A stretch of DNA of 64,000 nt from Lachnospiraceae bacterium. GTDB taxonomy: Bacteria > Bacillota > Clostridia > Lachnospirales > Lachnospiraceae. The translations under genes were made by a program, and so were the position numbers. The stretch's first letter is position 1; each line of letters starts with the position of its first letter. Location: contig JAIKZQ010000027.1 in the NCBI GenBank assembly GCA_024682075.1, positions 38,532 through 102,531 on the forward strand. Direction: 5' to 3'. Below, piece by piece: positions 25,416-34,224 of this stretch. The notes under the pieces are model-generated. The model made no database searches and was not told where the DNA came from. It saw nothing but the letters and a program-made list of their open reading frames with translations.

Positions 25416-25453
25416 AGATTAAATTCGCTCTATTTTTCAGATTAAAATCACTC
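25416..25453 (+). promoter_or_regulatory. Direct-repeat operator candidate for the LeuA-AraC protein
   Basis: AGATTAAATTCGCTC (25416-25430) and AGATTAAAATCACTC (25439-25453) agree in 13 of 15 positions and start 23 bp apart, about two helical turns. AraC-type regulators bind such direct repeats with a copy over the -35 region; the nearer copy here ends 15 bp before the -10-like TATAGT. It lies only upstream of the gene that encodes an AraC domain. Function is inferred. Confidence 0.6.
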
Positions 25454-25468
25454 TTGATTTTCTGTTTG

Positions 25469-25474
25469 TATAGT
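25469..25474 (+). promoter_or_regulatory. Putative -10 of the leuA-araC promoter
   Basis: TATAGT, 62 bp before the start. The position 17 bp upstream (AATCAC) does not resemble TTGACA and lies inside the second direct repeat, as expected for a promoter that needs an activator. Confidence 0.4.
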
Positions 25475-25535
25475 GATATTGTTTCAGTACAAAAATGCAG
25501 TGGCGGAAGTTTTATATCCGCAGTCAGGAGAGAAA

Positions 25536-27539
25536 ATGAGCAAGGTAAAAGTAAGCGACAAATACAAGCCTACATATCACATGCCTCCGGTATGCGAGCA
25601 TAACTGGGTTAAGAGGGACAGGATCAAAAAAGCGCCCATCTGGTGCAGCGTCGATCTTCGTGACGGCAATCAGGCACTTATCGATCCCATGAGCCTTGAG
25701 ACCAAGCTGGAGTTCTTCAAGCTGCTCGTTGATGTCGGCTTCAAGGAGATCGAGGTAGGATTTCCCGCTTCATCGGATACCGAGTTTGAGTTCATCAGGG
25801 CACTTATTGAAAAGGACATGATCCCCGATGACGTTACGATACAGGTTCTTACCCAGGCAAGGGAGCATATCATCCGCAAGACCTTTGATGCGGTAAAGGG
25901 ATGTCCCAAGGCTATCGTTCATCTCTACAATTCCACATCCGTTGAGCAGAGAGAGCAGGTTTTCAAAAAAGAGAAGTCCGAGATCAAGAAGCTTGCCGTT
26001 GACGGAGCGAAGCTCCTGAAGAAGCTTGCCGATGAGACCGACGGCAATTTCATGTTCGAGTACAGCCCCGAGAGTTTTTCACAGACAGAGCCCGAGTTTG
26101 CGCTTGAAGTATGTAATGCCGTACTGGATGTATGGAAGCCCACTCCCGATAATAAGGCCATCATCAATCTTCCTTCAACGGTTCAGGTGGCAATGCCTCA
26201 CGTATTTGCGGACCAGATCGAATACATGTCCGACAACCTGAAATACAGGAAGGGCGTGGTCGTGTCGGTTCATCCCCACAATGACAGAGGTACGGGCGTT
26301 GCCGATGCGGAACTCGGTGTGCTGGCAGGTGCGGACAGGGTCGAAGGTACTCTTTTCGGCAACGGCGAGAGGACAGGTAATGTCGATCTTGTTACCGTGG
26401 CACTCAACATGACCACACACGGCGTGGACAGCGGTCTTGATTTTTCCGACATCATGAAGATCAGGGCCGATTACGAGAGATTCACCAATATGAAGGTTCA
26501 CGAGAGAACACCTTACGGCGGAGATCTTGTATTCACCGCATTCTCAGGTTCTCATCAGGATGCCATCAGCAAGGGAATGAATTACCGTGCCGAGGGCAAG
26601 ACCGGCAAGCGCTGGGATATTCCTTATATTCCCATTGATCCTTCCGATGTCGGAAGAGAGTATGAATCCGATGTCATCCGCATCAATTCCACCTCGGGCA
26701 AAGGCGGCGTAGCATTCGTTCTCAAGCAGCAGTTCGGATTCAGCCTGCCTGCAGCGATGAAGGAAGAGGTCGGTTATCTTATGAAGGGCGTGTCCGACAG
26801 AAAACACAAGGAACTTAAGCCCGACGAGATGTTCCAGGTCTTCGAGGATGTCTACGTCACATCCCGCCCCGTATTCGACGTGACTGCGGTTCATTACAAG
26901 CAGCTCGGCGACGGCGGCATTGAGGCTGCGGTGAGCTTTAAGGACAAGAGTGGCGAGATGGATGTCTCCACCATAGGAAACGGAAGACTCGATTCCGTCA
27001 GCAATGCACTCAAGCTTTATCTGGGTGTGGATTATGAGCTTACCGGATATGAGGAGCATGCTATCTCCAAGACAAGTTCATCCAAGGCGGCATCGTATGT
27101 GAGTGTCGTTTCCGAGGGAAAGACTTACTGGGGCGTCGGCGTGAATGAGGATATCATCAAGGCTTCGACCGCTGCACTTGTCAGTGTCGTGAACAAGGTT
27201 GCAACGGACCAGCATATAAACCGCGGACGCGAAGAGAGACTTGTGGAGATCCTCACTTACATTCAGAGGAATTACATCGATGTCACTCTTGACGGACTTG
27301 CCGAGGAGTTCCATTTATCAAGGCCTTATCTTTCCAAATACATCAAGGACAAGGCCGGTGAGACCTTCCAGGATGCCGTCAGGATCGAGAGACTTAAGCG
27401 TGCCAAGACCCTTCTCAAGGATACCGGCAAGAGCATCGAGACCGTCGCGGGCGAGATCGGATACGAGAATGTGGAGCATTTCAACAGGCTTTTCAAGAAG
27501 ACCTACGGAATGACCCCTGCACAGTACCGCAAGATCTGA
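25536..27539 (+). CDS. leuA: 2-isopropylmalate synthase fused to an AraC-type DNA-binding domain
   Basis: A 667-residue fusion. Residues 1-555 are a complete type II-like 2-isopropylmalate synthase, which joins acetyl-CoA to 2-ketoisovalerate in the first step of leucine synthesis. The catalytic barrel has 'WCSVDLRDGNQALIDPM' near residue 32 and the metal-binding 'VSVHPHNDRGTGVADAELG' near 247; the allosteric domain covers about 430-555. Residues 560-667 are a full AraC-family domain with both helix-turn-helix motifs ('LAEEFHLSRPYLSKYIKDK' and 'VAGEIGYENVEHFNRLFKK') and the closing 'YGMTPAQYRKI'. No frameshift or stop separates them. I chose the ATG at 25536, with CAGGAG nine bases upstream. 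The gene stands alone between two terminators; leuB, leuC and leuD are not in the window. A direct repeat in its promoter suggests self-control. Confidence 0.95.
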   Translation: MSKVKVSDKYKPTYHMPPVCEHNWVKRDRIKKAPIWCSVDLRDGNQALIDPMSLETKLEFFKLLVDVGFKEIEVGFPASSDTEFEFIRALIEKDMIPDDVTIQVLTQAREHIIRKTFDAVKGCPKAIVHLYNSTSVEQREQVFKKEKSEIKKLAVDGAKLLKKLADETDGNFMFEYSPESFSQTEPEFALEVCNAVLDVWKPTPDNKAIINLPSTVQVAMPHVFADQIEYMSDNLKYRKGVVVSVHPHNDRGTGVADAELGVLAGADRVEGTLFGNGERTGNVDLVTVALNMTTHGVDSGLDFSDIMKIRADYERFTNMKVHERTPYGGDLVFTAFSGSHQDAISKGMNYRAEGKTGKRWDIPYIPIDPSDVGREYESDVIRINSTSGKGGVAFVLKQQFGFSLPAAMKEEVGYLMKGVSDRKHKELKPDEMFQVFEDVYVTSRPVFDVTAVHYKQLGDGGIEAAVSFKDKSGEMDVSTIGNGRLDSVSNALKLYLGVDYELTGYEEHAISKTSSSKAASYVSVVSEGKTYWGVGVNEDIIKASTAALVSVVNKVATDQHINRGREERLVEILTYIQRNYIDVTLDGLAEEFHLSRPYLSKYIKDKAGETFQDAVRIERLKRAKTLLKDTGKSIETVAGEIGYENVEHFNRLFKKTYGMTPAQYRKI

Positions 27540-27558
27540 AGCACATATTAAAAAGTTT

Positions 27559-27604
27559 ACAGACATGGCAGGATGAAGTATTATCTGTCATGTCTGTATT
27601 TTAT
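27559..27604 (+). terminator. Terminator after leuA-araC
   Basis: ACAGACATG at 27559-27567 pairs with CATGTCTGT at 27589-27597, with a further CAG/CTG pair inside, followed by ATTTTATT. Confidence 0.8.
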
Positions 27605-27655
27605 TGAAACTGCCGCATTAATGCGGGGCCTGATGTTTTGAATGAGAGGTTATTG

Positions 27656-28522
27656 ATGAAGGGCTGGCTGATAGTCAATTCATTCGTTAAATGGGATAAG
27701 TTCAGTGAGATCTATGAGCTGCTTCTTTCCGCCGGAAAGGCAGAAGGAGTGGATCTTGAGATGAAGTCGTCGACCGATGTCTTTTGCAGCGTGCAGAGCG
27801 GGTTTAAGGACACGTCTCTGCCTGATTTCGTGATATTCTGGGACAAGGACATTCTTCTTGCAAGGCGTCTTGAGAAGGCAGGTCTGAGGCTGTTTAATCC
27901 CTCGGAAAGCATAGAGGTATGCGATGACAAGGGTCAGACCGCGATAGCCCTAATGGATAAGGGCATCAGGACTCCGCTTACATTTCTGTCACCCAAGGCA
28001 TATCCGAGTTTCGGCTGCACGGATCTTTCTTTTCTGGACAAGGCCGAAGAGGCACTTGGATATCCCATGGTCATTAAGGAAAACAGGGGATCTTTCGGCA
28101 AGCAGGTGCATCTGGTCCACGACAGGGCAGAGGCTGAAGCGCTCATCGCGGGATTCAAGGAGCATCCTTTCATAATGCAGGAGTTCATTGAAGAATCAAA
28201 AGGCAGGGATGTGCGCATAAATGTTGTGGGCGGCAAGGTCGTTGCTTCCATGTACCGGTACAACGACAATGATTTCAGATCGAACATCACAAACGGCGGA
28301 AGCATGAAAAGCTTCGAGGCTGATCCCGCGCAGGCCAAGGAGGCAATAAAGGCCTGTGAGGCGATAGGCCTGGATTTTGCGGGTGTTGACGTGCTCTTTG
28401 GCAAGGATGGCCCCATAATCTGTGAGGTCAATTCCAATCCTCACTTTAAGACCACTCTTGAGTGCACGGGCATCAACATGGCCGAACACATAATGGCACA
28501 TATCCTGGAAGTCATGTCATGA
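27656..28522 (+). CDS. RimK-like ATP-grasp ligase, first of a tandem pair
   Basis: A 288-residue ATP-grasp enzyme of the RimK group, which forms peptide or amide bonds with acyl-phosphate intermediates. ATP-binding features are 'GYPMVIKENRGSFGKQVHLV' near residue 136 and 'PFIMQEFIEESKGRDVRINVVGGK' near 170; metal ligands sit in 'ICEVNSNPHFKT' near 265. 'RYNDNDFRSNITNGG' is typical of RimK-type domains. I chose the ATG at 27656 because GAGAGG lies 6 bases before it. It overlaps the next ATP-grasp gene by 4 bp (ATGA). Carboxylate and amine substrates are unknown; no precursor peptide gene is evident nearby. Confidence 0.88.
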   Translation: MKGWLIVNSFVKWDKFSEIYELLLSAGKAEGVDLEMKSSTDVFCSVQSGFKDTSLPDFVIFWDKDILLARRLEKAGLRLFNPSESIEVCDDKGQTAIALMDKGIRTPLTFLSPKAYPSFGCTDLSFLDKAEEALGYPMVIKENRGSFGKQVHLVHDRAEAEALIAGFKEHPFIMQEFIEESKGRDVRINVVGGKVVASMYRYNDNDFRSNITNGGSMKSFEADPAQAKEAIKACEAIGLDFAGVDVLFGKDGPIICEVNSNPHFKTTLECTGINMAEHIMAHILEVMS

Positions 28523-29388
28523 ATAATAGAGCACTCCTCATCTATGCACCTGAGGATATTGAAAAGAATAAGTGGTTTGCGGACCGCCTCGTGGAACTGG
28601 CGTCGGATCACGGCATCCGGATGAAGATGATGACCTCCCGCGAATTAAAAGACCGTCTCACTTCTGCGCAAGCGGTGCCGGGGAATGGGCTTCTTAGCGC
28701 TGCCGTCATTAATTTTCTGGACTGCATTTCCTTTGTGATAAACAGATCAAGGGATGAGGAGCTCTCTCTTTTTTTCGAAAAGCACGGAATCCCGTCATAT
28801 AACAATTCCGAGACGGTCCGCCTGGGAAACGATAAATTACTGGAGCACGGATTTTTCAGGAAACTGGGGCTCCCGGTAATGGAAACGGCTTGCGGAGATG
28901 CTTTGGAGGAAGAGATTCCGTTTGGACCTCCTTTCATCGTAAAGCACAGAAGGGGACACGGAGGAAGTCAGGTCTTTAAGGCCGGGTCATACGCGGAAGC
29001 TCTTGAACTGATGGGCCCTTCTAAGGATAAGTGGATCATACAGAAGATGTGTGATGAGCCGGGGTGCGACCTCAGGCTGTACATGCTCGGCGGCAGAGTG
29101 ATCGCCGGAGTTCTCAGAAGATCCGAAGAGGATTTCCGGAGCAATTTCAGCCTGGGCGGAAAGGCAGAGCTCATCTCACCGGATCCCGGGATATGCGGGC
29201 AGGCTGAGAAGATCGCGGAGAGTCTGGGAGCCGATTATATAGGCATCGACCTGATACGGCACGGCGGATCATTTGTGTTCAACGAGATCGAAGATGCCGT
29301 GGGAGCGAGAATGCTGTACGAGGTGACGGATCTGGATGTTGCCGGCATGTTCATGAAGCATATTTATGAAAAAACTTTTCAAAATTAA
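28519..29388 (+). CDS. RimK-like ATP-grasp ligase, second of a tandem pair
   Basis: A 289-residue paralogue of the preceding gene, start codon overlapping its stop. Matching elements are 'PFIVKHRRGHGGSQVFKAG' near residue 140, 'DKWIIQKMCDEPGCDLRLYMLGGRVI' near 170, 'RSEEDFRSNFSLGGKA' near 203 and 'FVFNEIEDAVGARMLYE' near 250. The final metal site reads NEIEDAVGAR rather than the NSNPHF of its neighbour, so the two have diverged and probably differ in substrate or act in sequence. The N-terminal domain is also different, with a longer 'TSRELKDRLTSAQ' segment. The pair most likely works together. Confidence 0.85.
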   Translation: MNNRALLIYAPEDIEKNKWFADRLVELASDHGIRMKMMTSRELKDRLTSAQAVPGNGLLSAAVINFLDCISFVINRSRDEELSLFFEKHGIPSYNNSETVRLGNDKLLEHGFFRKLGLPVMETACGDALEEEIPFGPPFIVKHRRGHGGSQVFKAGSYAEALELMGPSKDKWIIQKMCDEPGCDLRLYMLGGRVIAGVLRRSEEDFRSNFSLGGKAELISPDPGICGQAEKIAESLGADYIGIDLIRHGGSFVFNEIEDAVGARMLYEVTDLDVAGMFMKHIYEKTFQN

Positions 29389-29454
29389 GGAAATGCGATA
29401 AAATAGGCAAATGTTCGGGGCATAGATACATTGCCCGTTTGAAAGGAGATTCCC

Positions 29455-30987
29455 ATGTCCGATACAAAAGAAAGTGCGGTAAAGGCAGAAGAAACCGAAA
29501 AGCAAGCTGTCAAAACTCGCTATGATATTAAGATGGAGCGCCGTGCAAAAGCTAAACAGCGCGAAAAGAGAGAACTCGCTATATGGAAGACCATCGGGAT
29601 AGTCATTGTCCTGGCTGTCATTGGCCTGATCCTTTCTTTCCCCATCAGATATTACATGGCCGTGCATGAGACCGTCTGCACCATCGGCGGACGTGCCGTG
29701 AGCAGGGTTGAGTTCGATTACAATTATCATATGGTCAAGAATGCCTATATGAACAGCTACGGAACTTACCTCTCTTATTACGGAATGGATGCCGAGCATA
29801 TCGAGGATGAGATGTATGACGGCACCATGACATTCAGGGATTATTTCACCAAAGAGACCGTAGAGCGCATCAAGCAGACGGTTGCTCTTAAGGCTGAGAT
29901 GGAAAGAGAAGGCTTTACTGCCGATATTACTTCCGATTATGAGAACTATGTTGAGACCATGAAGGAGAGCGCCGAAGCAGCGGGCATCAGCCTTGGTGAG
30001 CTTTACAAGCAGTCTCTCGGCGAGTATGCGACTCCCGGCAGGATAGCACCCCTTGTAAGGGAATCCCTTCTTGTATCACAGTTCTCCGATTACAAGCAGA
30101 ATTCCTTCGCTCCCACCGATGAGGATATCGATGCACGTTACGCTGAAGAAGCCGATGAATATGATTTTCTCGATTACAGGCTCCAGAGAATAGACGCAGA
30201 GCTTCCCACAGCTCCCACCGAGCTTGCGGATGAAGGCGCTACAATTGCAGACGACGGAACCTATACCCCTTCCGAGGCCGAGATCGAAGCTGCAATGGAC
30301 GCAGCCAAGGAGCTTGCCGATGAGGCAGAACAGCACATTTTTGAAGAAGGAGAGCTTCACGAAGGTGAGAGATCTTCTTCGGTCGTATATCAGATCCGCA
30401 ACTGGTTGCTTGACAGCTCCAGAAAGCCCGGCGATTCAACCGTAGTTGCATCCGACACCATCAACTGCTACTACGTCGTGGGATTTGTCGGAAGATACAT
30501 GGACGAAACCGAGACCAGGACCATCAGGGTCATCTATACTTCCGAGGATAACGGCGCTGCGATCGTTTCGGAATATGCCGCTGCAGGCAGCACCGAGGAT
30601 GCATTCGTCGAGCTGGTCAACAAATATACCGAGGCTGATCCTTCCGACGGAGGACTCATGGAGGGCATCTCCGGAGTCGCACTTCCGGGAGATCTTTCCA
30701 CATGGGTTGAAGATGAAGCACGTAAGCTTGGTGACGTGACCTATTACTTTGACGAGTCCATGTCGGTGACTTATGTAATTTATTATGTAGGCGGTGGAAA
30801 GCCTTCGTGGTATTATGAGATTAAGAATCTCATTGAGTCGGAGAAGATGGAAGATTATCTGAATGGACTTACAATGCCTCTGACGGTAGAAGATCCCAAG
30901 GACAATCTCAGATACATAGCTCTTGAAGAAGCTGCGCAGCTGCTTCAGCAGAGCGTTGAGGAAGCCACAACGGTTCCTGCCGAATAA
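29455..30987 (+). CDS. Membrane-anchored PrsA/SurA-like parvulin foldase
   Basis: A 510-residue protein. Residues 1-40 are cytoplasmic and highly charged ('KMERRAKAKQREKRELAIW'), a single helix at about 43-65 anchors it, and a long extracytoplasmic part follows. Residues 75-200 resemble the SurA/PrsA chaperone N-domain ('TIGGRAVSRVEFDYNYHMVKN'-like), and about 350-455 resemble a parvulin domain ('IYTSEDNGAAIV', 'KYTEADPSDGGLM'). The 'DGGLM' turn is a parvulin hallmark. It should assist folding of exported proteins. GAAAGGAGA precedes the ATG. Alanine/glutamate-rich stretches (about 255-300) look disordered. Confidence 0.82.
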   Translation: MSDTKESAVKAEETEKQAVKTRYDIKMERRAKAKQREKRELAIWKTIGIVIVLAVIGLILSFPIRYYMAVHETVCTIGGRAVSRVEFDYNYHMVKNAYMNSYGTYLSYYGMDAEHIEDEMYDGTMTFRDYFTKETVERIKQTVALKAEMEREGFTADITSDYENYVETMKESAEAAGISLGELYKQSLGEYATPGRIAPLVRESLLVSQFSDYKQNSFAPTDEDIDARYAEEADEYDFLDYRLQRIDAELPTAPTELADEGATIADDGTYTPSEAEIEAAMDAAKELADEAEQHIFEEGELHEGERSSSVVYQIRNWLLDSSRKPGDSTVVASDTINCYYVVGFVGRYMDETETRTIRVIYTSEDNGAAIVSEYAAAGSTEDAFVELVNKYTEADPSDGGLMEGISGVALPGDLSTWVEDEARKLGDVTYYFDESMSVTYVIYYVGGGKPSWYYEIKNLIESEKMEDYLNGLTMPLTVEDPKDNLRYIALEEAAQLLQQSVEEATTVPAE

Positions 30988-31006
30988 AGCATTTGACCGA
31001 AAGATC

Positions 31007-31053
31007 ACGGCCGTGAGATTTGAGGGTTTACCCGGATCCGCGGCCGTTTGTTA
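31007..31053 (+). terminator. Possible terminator before cca
   Basis: ACGGCCG at 31007-31013 pairs with CGGCCGT at 31041-31047 around a loop with an inner GGGTTTACCC hairpin, followed by TTGTTATTT. The T-run ends next to the cca start, so it could also affect cca translation. Confidence 0.35.
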
Positions 31054-31056
31054 TTT

Positions 31057-32391
31057 ATGAAGATAAGTATCCCTGAAGATGCCAAATACATAACGGACAA
31101 GCTTCTCGAAGCCGGCTTCGAGGCTTATGTGGTCGGAGGCTGCGTAAGAGACAGCCTTCTTGGTGATGTCCCGCATGACTGGGATATCACGACCAATGCC
31201 CGTCCCCTTCAGGTCAAGGAGATCTTCAGGAGAACGGTGGATACCGGTCTTCAGCACGGAACCGTTACCGTGATGAGAGGTGATGTGGGATATGAGGTCA
31301 CCACTTACCGTACCGACGGCGATTATTCGGACGGACGTCATCCCGATCAGGTTACTTTTGTTCCCGATCTGAAAGAAGATCTGAGAAGAAGGGATTTTAC
31401 CATCAACGCCATGGCATACAATGAGCAGGATGGGCTGATCGATCTTTTCGGAGGCGTTGAGGATCTTAAGAAAGGCATCATCAGATGTGTCGGAGATCCG
31501 GATGACAGGTTTTCGGAGGATGCGCTCCGGATGATGAGAGCGATCAGGTTCGCCGCAAGGTTCGGATTCGAGATGACTCCGGACGTGAGGGCATCGATCA
31601 CGAAGCTGTCGGGAAATCTTTCGAAGGTCTCGGCGGAAAGGATCACTTCGGAATTCATCGCTCTGCTCACATCCGATCATCCCGAGATGGTAAGGGACAT
31701 GTATGAGACCGGGCTCACCGCGGTGTTTTTCCCCGAGTTCGATCTCGCCATGAAGACACCTCAGAACCACCCCCACCACTGTTTTAATGTTGGAGATCAT
31801 CTGATCGAGGCTGTCAGGAATTCGAAAAATGACAGGATCGTCAGGCTGACCATGATGCTTCACGACATAGGAAAGCCCGGAACGCTCAGGATCGACGAAG
31901 AGGGTATCACCCATTTCTACGGACATGCAAAGCTGAGCGCTGAAATGGCAGAAGACATTCTCAGAAGATGGAAGCTTGATAACGAGACCATCAGAAGGGT
32001 ATGCAGGCTTGTACTGTATCACGATCACGGAAATGATATCTGCACGCTTTCTCAGGCAAGAAGAGCCATTTCCGTTCTTGAGGACGATGCGGAACTCCTT
32101 TTGGATGTCAAGAAGGCAGATGTCCTTGCTCAGAGCACGTACAAAAGAGAAGAAAAGCTTGCCCTTATAGAAAGTTACAGAGCCGCATATGAGGAGATCC
32201 GTGAAAAAAACCAGTGCTGCTCCATGTCTGACCTTGCGATCGGCGGCGCCGACCTTAAGGAGACGGGCATAAAGCCCGGTCCGGAAATGGGAAGGATACT
32301 GAAAGCTCTTCTGGAAATGGTCATAGAAGATCCCGGGATCAATACCCGTGAAAAACTGCTGGAACTTGCCGCTGATCTGGAAAAAGAATGA
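31057..32391 (+). CDS. cca: CCA tRNA nucleotidyltransferase
   Basis: A 444-residue class II CCA-adding enzyme that builds or repairs the 3' CCA of tRNAs. The nucleotidyltransferase site is 'YVVGGCVRDSLLGD' with catalytic aspartates in 'PHDWDITTNARP' near residue 42; 'RRRDFTINAMAYN' near 107 and 'EDALRMMRAIRFAARFGF' near 151 follow. A C-terminal HD domain is present ('LTMMLHDIGKPGTL' near 268). No good ribosome site precedes the ATG at 31057. The stop overlaps the next gene by 4 bp. The tRNA-Leu gene in this window has no encoded CCA, consistent with need for this enzyme. Confidence 0.95.
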   Translation: MKISIPEDAKYITDKLLEAGFEAYVVGGCVRDSLLGDVPHDWDITTNARPLQVKEIFRRTVDTGLQHGTVTVMRGDVGYEVTTYRTDGDYSDGRHPDQVTFVPDLKEDLRRRDFTINAMAYNEQDGLIDLFGGVEDLKKGIIRCVGDPDDRFSEDALRMMRAIRFAARFGFEMTPDVRASITKLSGNLSKVSAERITSEFIALLTSDHPEMVRDMYETGLTAVFFPEFDLAMKTPQNHPHHCFNVGDHLIEAVRNSKNDRIVRLTMMLHDIGKPGTLRIDEEGITHFYGHAKLSAEMAEDILRRWKLDNETIRRVCRLVLYHDHGNDICTLSQARRAISVLEDDAELLLDVKKADVLAQSTYKREEKLALIESYRAAYEEIREKNQCCSMSDLAIGGADLKETGIKPGPEMGRILKALLEMVIEDPGINTREKLLELAADLEKE

Positions 32392-33767
32392 ACAGGATGC
32401 CTTTTTTTGAAAAATGCATAAAGGTCCTGACGAGAGGACATGCCGGTATTCTGTGCGCATGGATACTGTCTCTTGTGATGCTTGCGGGATGCGCGGGGTC
32501 AGCACAGGGAACGGTTCAGGAACCTGTTTCGGCCCAGCCGGATTCGGGATTCGTTCTTTACGGGACGTATGATTATGATTCCCTGGACACTGCGATACTT
32601 GTTGAGAAGAACGTGGAGGAGATGACGCTTACTTTCCTTAATACCACGCTCGGCAGGAGATATACCCTCGGATATGACGGCACCACGGGTTTTTTTGACA
32701 GATACGGACAGATGATATCTCTCGGACAGATAAATGTCGGGGATATCGTGGACCTGAGATTCGTGAAAGTAAAAAGACATCTTGCGGTCGCATCGCTTTC
32801 GTCCTCGGCCTGGGTCAAGTCCTCAAACGATCAGTACGTCTTCGACTTCGTACGTGGGGAGGTATCCATCGGAAGCGAGATCTACAAGCTTTCGGATTCG
32901 GTATTCTGTTATTCCGGAAGCGAGCAGCTTCTTGTAGAGGAACTGAACAGCGTCGATGTGCTTACTTTCCGCGGCATAGATACAACCGTCCTGAGCGTGA
33001 ACGTGGATAAGGGACACGGTTACCTGAGGCTGAGCGGCCAGGAGTACTTCGTCGGAGGATGGATAGAGATCGGGACCAAGCTGATACAGAAGGTCACGGA
33101 TGACATGCTCCTGACGGTTCCCGAAGGAAGATACAACATTGCGATATCCGGCAGCGGAATGACTGTTGACCGGGTAGTGGAGATAAAGAGGGGGCTGGAG
33201 ACCGTCCTTGACCTGTCCGATGTGGTTCCCGAGACTCCCAAGGAGGGCATGGTACTCTTTTCACTGACTCCCGCGGAGGCGACCGTTTATATTGACGGGG
33301 AAAAGGCAGACACCTCAGCGGCGGTTTCTCTCACATACGGACTGCACCAGCTGATGGTGACCTGTGACGGATACAAGACCCTGACGAGATACCTTAGTGT
33401 AGGGGAAGAGAGCGCGGGGATCAGCATTACCCTTGAAAAGGAGACCGACGTGTCCGGAAACGGTTCTTCATCGTCGGGTAGTTCTTCATCGGGAAGCTCT
33501 TCATCGTCCGGAGGGAGCACCGCATCAGCGACGGATGCCATGTCTTCGGTGTATAAAGTGTACATAAATGCACCGGCAGGCGCGGAATGCTATGTTGACG
33601 GCAATTATGCGGGCGTAGTCCCCTGTTCTTTCAGGAGAGAGACCGGTTCGCACGTCATCACTTTAAGCCGTTCGGGATATAACACGAGGAGCTATACGAT
33701 AAGCGTAGAAGACGGCACCGGAGACCTATCATTTTCGTTCACGGATCTCGAGGCTTCAACCCCGTAG
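32388..33767 (+). CDS. PEGA-domain lipoprotein
   Basis: A 459-residue secreted protein. The N-terminal signal ends 'VMLAGCAGS', placing the lipidated cysteine near residue 35. Residues 50-270 form a beta-rich region without a family that I know. Two PEGA domains follow: one at about 285-350 ('[19 protein letters not shown]') and one at about 390-455 ('[19 protein letters not shown]'), joined by a serine/glycine-rich linker (about 357-380). PEGA domains occur on surface proteins and may bind cell-wall components. It is translationally coupled to cca by a 4-bp overlap, which is odd for the function pair. Confidence 0.85.
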   Translation: MNRMPFFEKCIKVLTRGHAGILCAWILSLVMLAGCAGSAQGTVQEPVSAQPDSGFVLYGTYDYDSLDTAILVEKNVEEMTLTFLNTTLGRRYTLGYDGTTGFFDRYGQMISLGQINVGDIVDLRFVKVKRHLAVASLSSSAWVKSSNDQYVFDFVRGEVSIGSEIYKLSDSVFCYSGSEQLLVEELNSVDVLTFRGIDTTVLSVNVDKGHGYLRLSGQEYFVGGWIEIGTKLIQKVTDDMLLTVPEGRYNIAISGSGMTVDRVVEIKRGLETVLDLSDVVPETPKEGMVLFSLTPAEATVYIDGEKADTSAAVSLTYGLHQLMVTCDGYKTLTRYLSVGEESAGISITLEKETDVSGNGSSSSGSSSSGSSSSSGGSTASATDAMSSVYKVYINAPAGAECYVDGNYAGVVPCSFRRETGSHVITLSRSGYNTRSYTISVEDGTGDLSFSFTDLEASTP

Positions 33768-33781
33768 AAGCCCTAAATATC

Positions 33782-33810
33782 TTGACAAACAGGCCTAAAA
33801 TTTATATAAA
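33782..33810 (+). promoter_or_regulatory. Sigma-A promoter of the HU gene
   Basis: TTGACA at 33782-33787, a 17-bp spacer and TATAAA at 33805-33810. It is the clearest vegetative promoter in the window and fits a highly expressed gene. Confidence 0.85.
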
Positions 33811-33874
33811 TATTGGTAGTGGTTTCAAGAGAAATCGCGGTACATTCTTATTTATCTACAGGAGGAGTTATATC

Positions 33875-34147
33875 ATGAACAAGACCGAATTGGTTGCAGC
33901 TATCGCTGATTCAGCTGATCTTTCCAAGAAGGACGCAGAGGCTGCTGTTAAGGCTTTTACCGAAGTGGTTACCAAGGCTCTTAAGAAGGGTGACAAGGTT
34001 CAGCTTGTTGGTTTCGGAACATTCGAAGTTGCTAAGAGAGCTGCCAGAGAGGGAAGAAATCCTCAGACCGGCAAGGCTATGAAGATCAAGGCTTCAAAGG
34101 CTCCCAAGTTCAAGGCAGGCAAGGCACTTAAGGACGCTCTGAACTGA
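33875..34147 (+). CDS. hup: HU-family DNA-binding protein
   Basis: A 90-residue HU protein, which bends and compacts DNA as a dimer. The family sequence is complete, from '[19 protein letters not shown]' to '[20 protein letters not shown]' (signature near residue 46) and '[20 protein letters not shown]'. A perfect AGGAGGAG lies nine bases before the ATG, and a strong promoter and a terminator frame the gene. It opens the conserved rqcP-divIC-tilS-hpt-ftsH cluster. Confidence 0.97.
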   Translation: MNKTELVAAIADSADLSKKDAEAAVKAFTEVVTKALKKGDKVQLVGFGTFEVAKRAAREGRNPQTGKAMKIKASKAPKFKAGKALKDALN

Positions 34148-34166
34148 TTCTGATTGGTTTATACGC

Positions 34167-34203
34167 TGCACCCGCCTTTTAACCTTCGGCGGGTGCACTT
34201 TTG
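34167..34203 (+). terminator. Terminator after hup
   Basis: TGCACCCGCC at 34167-34176 pairs with GGCGGGTGCA at 34188-34197, then CTTTTGT. It may let some transcription continue into rqcP, which begins 28 bp later. Confidence 0.85.
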
Positions 34204-34224
34204 TATAAGAGGATATGTGTTTTC

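Noticed and set aside
25379..25535. T-box or leader-peptide attenuator before leuA-araC
   Set aside because: There is no specifier/antiterminator pattern and no leucine-rich small frame; the only terminator lies upstream of the promoter.
31051..32505. A 484-codon open frame on the minus strand
   Set aside because: It lies exactly opposite cca, has no family motifs or ribosome site, and its openness is explained by codon bias of cca.
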